Positions 5,782 to 9,816 of a stretch of 9,816 nucleotides of DNA are shown piece by piece; position 1 is the first letter of the stretch, and every line of letters starts with the position of its first letter. Below the pieces are notes generated by a model. That model worked only from the letters and a program-made list of their open reading frames with translations. It had not been told where the DNA came from and searched no databases. The DNA lies in NCBI GenBank assembly GCA_005880075.1, contig VBJT01000055.1, positions 1-9,816 of the forward strand, given 5' to 3'. The stretch comes from Chloroflexota bacterium. GTDB lineage: Bacteria > Chloroflexota > Dehalococcoidia > SM23-28-2 > RBG-16-64-32. A program made the translations under genes and the position numbers.

Positions 5782-8700
5782 TTAGCAGACACCGCCTTCC
5801 TCGTGGCGGCCGTCGCGAAGAGCGCTTTCGGGCATGTTTATTGTCTGAGATCCGCCGCCGGTGAAGACGACAGCGGCGCTGCCGGGTGGATTCGGGCTAT
5901 TGTCGTCAAGGTCCATCGTCAGCGTTTGGCCGGTCTCGTTGCCGACGACCTGAAGAATGAGCTGCGTCAGAACGCCGCCGGTCGGCGCGCTGTAACTCGA
6001 GTCGTCCGGGACGGGCTTGGCCGGCGTGTCCGGCGACACGGCGAAGTCCTGAGTCCCGTTGTAAGTCGCCCCGATGAGCGCAGTCTGCGGTGTGTTAGTG
6101 CCGTCCGGAGGCGCGGCCGGGATCGACGAGGCGGCCGTCACGTCACGGTGGACGAAGCTCGTCTGGTCGATAGGCAGGTTGGTGAAGCCGACCGTTTGGG
6201 CGGTCGTGTTGTCCACGAACGGGGCTGCGTTCTGGGCCTGCGGGCGCATCTTGTCGCCGATGTAATTGAGGCGTGCCTGCCAGCCGACAAGGTCCGTCAC
6301 GTTCTGGATCACCAGGTGAGCAGCATGAATGTGGGTGACGGCGGAAGTCGCCGCGAGGCAGTCATCGATGACGCCCACGCTCATCGCGTTTGTCGTGTCG
6401 TCGTAGGTATTGCCGGTCGTCACCATGTCCAGACTCATGACAGGCAAGTTGGGAGTAGGTGTGGGTGTGCAGCTCGGACACGCTGTGGGCGTGGGAGACG
6501 GCGTTGGACTCGGTGTGCGAGTAGGTGTTGCCGTGGGCGTGGCGGTTGCGGTCGCAGTCGGTGTCGGGCTCACGGTTCCCGTGGGCGTCGCAGTTGGCGT
6601 CGCGGTCGGAGTGCGGGTGGGCGTGAGCGTGGGCGAAGCTGTCGGCGTCGGGCCGGGCGTGCAGCCGGGGCACAGCGTAGGACTGGGAGTGGCCGACTCG
6701 CCGGGACAGAGGTTGCCTTCCTCGTGACGGCCATCGTGCAGCGCCGACTCGTTGAGGTTGATGTCGAAGGTGCCGCTGCCACTAAAGATAACCAGCTTGC
6801 TGCCCGGAGGATTCGGACTGCCGTCGTCGAGGTCCATCAGGAGCGATTGGCCCAGCTCGTTGCCGACGACCTGCAGCGTGATCTCCGCCAGGACGCCCCC
6901 GCTCGGCGCCGAATACGAGCCGCCATCCGGCACGGCCTTGGGCGGAGTGTCCGGCGATAGCGCGAAGCTGAACGTAGGAGCGACGTAGCTTGCACCGAAC
7001 AGCATCGTCTGCGGCGTGTTGCTGCCGTCGGGCGGAGCTGCCGGCGGGACTCCTCCCCCCGTCGAGACGTCGCGGTGAAAGCCGGTCGCGGGATCGATGG
7101 GCAGGTTCAGGAACGAAATGTCCTGGCTCCTGATGCTGTCCGGGAAAGGCGCGAAGTTGACCACGCTGGGGCGCATCTTGTCGCCGATGTAGTTCATGCG
7201 CGCCTGCCAGCCGACCATGTCTGTGACATCCTGGACAACGAGGTGCGCAAGGTGGGTGTGTGTCGTGCCGTCCGTGCCCGAGACGCAGTCATCGACCGGC
7301 CCGACAATCATGGTATTCGCGCTGTCGTTATAGGCGTTGCCGGCGGGCTGCATGTCCAGGCTGATGATCGGGTTCTGTGGGCCTGGCGTGGGCGTGCTCG
7401 TCGGAGTTGCCGTGGCGGTGGCGGTGCGGGTAGGCGTTGGCGTGCACGTGGGACATTGCGTGGGGGTCGCTGTCAACGTAGCAGTAGGAGAAGGAGTGAT
7501 GGTGCAGCACGTCACGGTGGGGCCGGGAGTGCGAGTCGGTGTGGCTGTCGCAGTCCTTGTCGCCGTGGCGGTTGGAGTAACAGTGGGGGTTGCGGTGGGG
7601 GAAGGCGTAGGACCGGGCGTGCACCCGGGGCAGAGCGTCGGTGTTGGGGACGGTGTGGCCGTGGCAGTTCTGGTTGCTGTTGCTGTAGGTGTGGCGGTTG
7701 GTGTATTAGTCGGTGTCGCCGTGGGGGTGCGAGTGGGGGTTGCCGTCGGCGACGCGGTGGGGGTCGAGGTTGGTGTGCATGTCGTACATGGCGTGGGAGT
7801 CGGCCCAACTAGATTGTTGGAGAAGGAGGTGAACGAGACAAACCCTCCGTCCTCGCTCAGGGCGGGCTCCTCGCTGTCGAAGTTACCCTCGCCTCCGTCT
7901 GCGGTCAGGCTGACGCGCTCGGTGGTCCCCGCCAGCCGGTCGCGCCGGTACACGTCCTGGAAGCCGTTGGTATCGTCTGCGATGAGGTTTGTAGCGGTGG
8001 ATTCAAACACGACGAAGCGGCCGTCGCCGCTGACATCCTGCCCGCCGACGTTTCCGCTGGAGAAGTTCCCTTCTCCTCCGGCGCTGTCCACGCTCATGCG
8101 CCCGGTCGTTGCAGACAGGCGGTCGCGGAGGAACACATCTTCGCGGCCATTGGTGTCGGCAGCGACTAGGTTCGACGCGTTGGATACAAATGTCACCCAC
8201 CGGCCGTCAGAGCTAATTGCCGCAAAGTCGCTGTAGGAGTCGGCGGGAGTTCCGGCGAGACCTGAGCTGATTAGCTCCGTCGTGCTAGAGAGACGGTCAC
8301 GCACAAACACGTCGCTGGTATTATTCGCATCCCCCGGCACCAGGTTGGAGGCAGCGGAGCCGAAAGCAACGAACCGCCCATCCGCGCTAAGGTCCGGCTC
8401 TTGGCTATAGTCATCGGCCTCTCCTCCGGTGCTGCTATCAGAGACACGCTCTGTCGTCCCGGTCAGGCGGTCGTGGACGAATATGTCTTGTTCCAGAAAG
8501 CTGTCTTCGGGCACGAGTGTGGTCGCATCCGATGCAAAGGCGACGAAACGTCCATCGGCGCTTATCGCTGACTCAAATGCATTTCGGTCCGCCTGGGCGC
8601 CGGCGCTGCTTATGCTTACCCGTTCTGTTACCCCGGTTTGCCGGTCGTGGACGAAGATATCGATCGTGCCGTTCGTGTCGTCGGGGACCAAGTTTGAGGA

Positions 8701-9816
8701 AGCCGAGGTAAACGCGACGAAGCGGCCATCACCGCTGATGCTCGGTTCACCGCCTCCGAAATTGCCTTGGCCGCCGGAGCTATCGACGCTCACGCGCTCG
8801 GTCGTGCCAGTCTGGCGGTCGCGAACAAAGGCGTCCTCGTCGCCATTCGTATCACCCGGGACTAGGTTTGTCGCGACTGATTCGAACGCCACGAACCGGC
8901 CGTTCGCGCTGATCGAGGACCGTTGACTATGGTCGTTGCCGCGGCATCCGGCGCTGCTCTGGCTGATCAGCTCGGTTAGCGACGGCGGATCGATGCCGCA
9001 AAACGGCGTTGCCGTCGCGGTCGCCGAAGGTGTGGGCGTGCATACAGGGCACGGCGATGCTGTCGAGGTCGCGGTCGGGGAAGCGGTGCGAGTTGAAGTT
9101 GGCCCTGGTGTCCGCGTGGGGGTAGGCGTCGCTGTGTGCGTGGCTGTCGGGGTTGGGGTGGCCGTTCCCGTCCCGGTGCCGGTCCCTCCACCTGCCGTGC
9201 CAGTGGGCGTTGGGCTCGCCGTCCTTGTGCCTGTCGCCGTTGGCGTGGCGGTGAGCGACGGTGTCGCGGTGGCCGTCCGGGTTGCAGTCGCAGTCGGGCT
9301 TGGCGTTGGGCTTGCTGTTCGCGTCGGCGTGGGGCTCGCCGTTGGCGTCGGTGTAGGACTCGCAGTCGCTGTCGGCGTAGGACTGACGGCGGGCGGCGTG
9401 CCGGGGAGCATGCAGCAGTTTCGGGACATGCGGTTGTCGGTGTCATCGTCATCGTCGTCCGCGAGGGCGTTGAAGCAGGACATCGACATCAGCTGGCCGG
9501 GCCCGCACGCGCCGGCATCGTCGGCGTGGACATCTGCGACGGCGATTACGGTCCACGTCTGGCCGGCCGCACCCGTTGCGTCAGCGCAGGCGAATGTATT
9601 CGAAGAGTGCACCACCATCTGCTTGTTGCTGGCCGTATCGAGCGTCACGACCGTATCGATGATCCGCCCGCTCGGCGTACAGCCGTAGGGGTTCGCTGGG
9701 CCGCCCGGCGGCACGATATCGGCGTAGACGCCGAACTGTTCCGTGTGGTCGCCCTCGTTCCGCACGGTGACGTTGACTTCCTGGACCTGCGGAGGGTTAA
9801 TCGAGGTGGGCGCGGT
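5782..9816 (-). CDS. Giant secreted protein: propeller plus two cohesin-like modules, N-terminus beyond window
   Basis: The frame is open from the right edge to TAA at 5782-5784, 1,344 residues; the true start lies outside. Residues below are counted from the in-frame GTG at 9765, which is only an internal codon (the preceding residues QVQEVNVT continue the same beta strand). Order: Ig-like beta domain to about 117, with an Asp run at 103-108; Thr/Pro linker 122-255; TolB/WD40-like propeller 260-653; linker 654-798; cohesin-like module 799-1021; linker 1022-1107; second cohesin-like module 1108-1327. No membrane anchor or sorting signal is visible at the C-terminus, which ends GRHEEGGVC. The propeller and modules suggest binding or scaffolding rather than catalysis. 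The cohesin assignment rests on the overall pattern (VxxVTDxVGWQARxNY early, GGVLxxxxLQVVGNE late) and is moderate. The gene lies 64 bp upstream of the dockerin-like gene on the same strand. Confidence 0.85.
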   Translation of the reverse strand, partial: TAPTSINPPQVQEVNVTVRNEGDHTEQFGVYADIVPPGGPANPYGCTPSGRIIDTVVTLDTASNKQMVVHSSNTFACADATGAAGQTWTVIAVADVHADDAGACGPGQLMSMSCFNALADDDDDDTDNRMSRNCCMLPGTPPAVSPTPTATASPTPTPTASPTPTRTASPTPSPTATATRTATATPSLTATPTATGTRTASPTPTGTAGGGTGTGTGTATPTPTATHTATPTPTRTPGPTSTRTASPTATSTASPCPVCTPTPSATATATPFCGIDPPSLTELISQSSAGCRGNDHSQRSSISANGRFVAFESVATNLVPGDTNGDEDAFVRDRQTGTTERVSVDSSGGQGNFGGGEPSISGDGRFVAFTSASSNLVPDDTNGTIDIFVHDRQTGVTERVSISSAGAQADRNAFESAISADGRFVAFASDATTLVPEDSFLEQDIFVHDRLTGTTERVSDSSTGGEADDYSQEPDLSADGRFVAFGSAASNLVPGDANNTSDVFVRDRLSSTTELISSGLAGTPADSYSDFAAISSDGRWVTFVSNASNLVAADTNGREDVFLRDRLSATTGRMSVDSAGGEGNFSSGNVGGQDVSGDGRFVVFESTATNLIADDTNGFQDVYRRDRLAGTTERVSLTADGGEGNFDSEEPALSEDGGFVSFTSFSNNLVGPTPTPCTTCTPTSTPTASPTATPTRTPTATPTNTPTATPTATATRTATATPSPTPTLCPGCTPGPTPSPTATPTVTPTATATRTATATPTRTPGPTVTCCTITPSPTATLTATPTQCPTCTPTPTRTATATATPTSTPTPGPQNPIISLDMQPAGNAYNDSANTMIVGPVDDCVSGTDGTTHTHLAHLVVQDVTDMVGWQARMNYIGDKMRPSVVNFAPFPDSIRSQDISFLNLPIDPATGFHRDVSTGGGVPPAAPPDGSNTPQTMLFGASYVAPTFSFALSPDTPPKAVPDGGSYSAPSGGVLAEITLQVVGNELGQSLLMDLDDGSPNPPGSKLVIFSGSGTFDINLNESALHDGRHEEGNLCPGESATPSPTLCPGCTPGPTPTASPTLTPTRTPTATPTATPTGTVSPTPTATATATPTATPTRTPSPTPSPTPTACPSCTPTPTPNLPVMSLDMVTTGNTYDDTTNAMSVGVIDDCLAATSAVTHIHAAHLVIQNVTDLVGWQARLNYIGDKMRPQAQNAAPFVDNTTAQTVGFTNLPIDQTSFVHRDVTAASSIPAAPPDGTNTPQTALIGATYNGTQDFAVSPDTPAKPVPDDSSYSAPTGGVLTQLILQVVGNETGQTLTMDLDDNSPNPPGSAAVVFTGGGSQTINMPESALRDGRHEEGGVC
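5785..6444 (-). repeat. Cohesin-like module 2 (C-terminal copy)
   Basis: Residues 1108-1327, starting MSLDMVTTGNTYDD and ending DGRHEEGGVC. It is a clear duplicate of the module at 6703-7371, with more than half the residues identical by eye. Strictly shared blocks include GWQAR, NYIGDKMRP, NLPID, HRDV, NTPQT, SPDTP and DGRHEEG. Hydrophobic/Gly spacing suggests a beta-sandwich of the cohesin or carbohydrate-binding type. Confidence 0.65.
6445..6702 (-). repeat. Thr/Pro-rich linker 3
   Basis: Residues 1022-1107 are (T-P/A-T) low complexity bracketed by two Cys motifs, CPGCTP at 1032 and CPSCTP at 1096. It separates the two cohesin-like modules. On the plus strand it reads as G/T-rich Val/Gly shadow frames. 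Confidence 0.85.
6703..7371 (-). repeat. Cohesin-like module 1
   Basis: Residues 799-1021, starting PIISLDMQPAGNAYND and ending DGRHEEGNLC. It is paralogous to module 2 and slightly longer (a three-residue GGG stretch before VPPAAPPDG). Each copy has one Cys near the start (DDC) and one at the end (LC or VC), which could form a disulfide closing the module. Confidence 0.65.
7372..7806 (-). repeat. Thr/Pro-rich linker 2
   Basis: Residues 654-798, the longest linker. It contains CTTC (660), CPGC (712), an adjacent CC pair (753-754) and CPTC (771) among TPT, TAT and TRT units. Such Thr/Pro linkers are commonly O-glycosylated and extended in secreted proteins. Confidence 0.85.
7807..8988 (-). 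repeat. Seven-bladed TolB/PD40-like beta-propeller
   Basis: Residues 260-653. Five consecutive units of exactly 58 residues (274-563), a sixth of 61 (564-624) and a 29-residue half unit (625-653) share the pattern SxDGRFVAFxS, NLVPxDTNG, DxFVRDRxTGTTERVS. The half unit's missing strand is supplied by LTELISQSSAG at 263-273, giving seven blades with ring closure. The DTNGxxD loops look Ca-binding; unit 3 has lost the loop (EDSFLEQD). At DNA level this is a diverged 174-bp tandem repeat. Confidence 0.82.
9001..9402 (-). repeat. Thr/Pro-rich linker 1
   Basis: Residues 122-255, between the N-terminal Ig-like region and the propeller. It has a Gly/Thr-rich insert (GGGTGTGTGT at about 192-201) and one CPVCTP motif at 239-244. 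Confidence 0.85.

Noticed and set aside
5803..6960. 385-residue plus-strand frame
   Set aside because: Antisense to the cohesin-like modules and linker; Arg/Gly-rich shadow composition.
6445..9402. CRISPR-like or satellite repeats
   Set aside because: The short-period repeats are degenerate Thr/Pro codons and the 174-bp period encodes propeller blades; there are no identical repeats with unique spacers.
7337..9688. Plus-strand frames rich in Val/Gly/Ala repeats
   Set aside because: They are the complement of the Thr/Pro linkers (ACN/CCN read backwards gives GTN/GGN) and of the propeller.
9763..9765. GTG as start of the large protein
   Set aside because: The frame is open to the window edge and the preceding residues (QVQEVNVT) continue the same beta-strand; there is no signal peptide after it, so the true start is outside.

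Overview
This is a GC-rich bacterial window dominated by secreted, multi-domain surface proteins with Thr/Pro linkers, Ca-binding D/N/G repeats, a TolB-like propeller and dockerin-like C-termini. From general knowledge, this style suggests an uncultured Chloroflexota (Dehalococcoidia/Anaerolineae-like) or a similar environmental lineage. That placement is an inference from architecture only; no marker gene or rRNA is present.

Layout, left to right. (1) Positions 1-924, minus strand: an SGNH/GDSL hydrolase with a signal peptide. It starts at a GTG and runs off the left edge at the beginning of a thrombospondin-type-3-like Ca repeat. It has a good sigma70-type promoter, and a perfect 12-bp inverted repeat sits just upstream of the -35 box. 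(2) 925-1399: intergenic region between divergent genes. (3) 1400-2847, plus strand: a likely two-gene operon, made of a four-repeat COG4705/DUF347 membrane protein and an exported cupredoxin-fold protein whose type-1 copper ligands look partly lost. (4) 3111-3585: two small convergent hypothetical genes, one a single-pass membrane protein and one a small soluble protein. (5) 3586-3982: non-coding, with two adjacent hairpins, one of them a good terminator. (6) 3983-5717, minus strand: a secreted protein with type-3 Ca repeats and a duplicated dockerin-like C-terminus, interrupted by an apparent +1 frameshift near 4290. (7) 5782-9816, minus strand: a giant secreted protein entering from the right edge. 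It carries an Ig-like N-terminal part, a seven-bladed propeller and two cohesin-like modules, separated by three Thr/Pro linkers that carry Cys-x-x-Cys motifs.

How the genes may work together: the large protein and the one just downstream (64 bp gap, same strand) could be co-transcribed. One carries tandem cohesin-like modules and the other ends in a duplicated dockerin-like Ca-binding module. This suggests a cell-surface or extracellular assembly reminiscent of cohesin-dockerin pairing, perhaps with the SGNH esterase as another client. The pairing is a hypothesis; neither module family was confirmed by a profile search. The plus-strand pair looks functionally separate.
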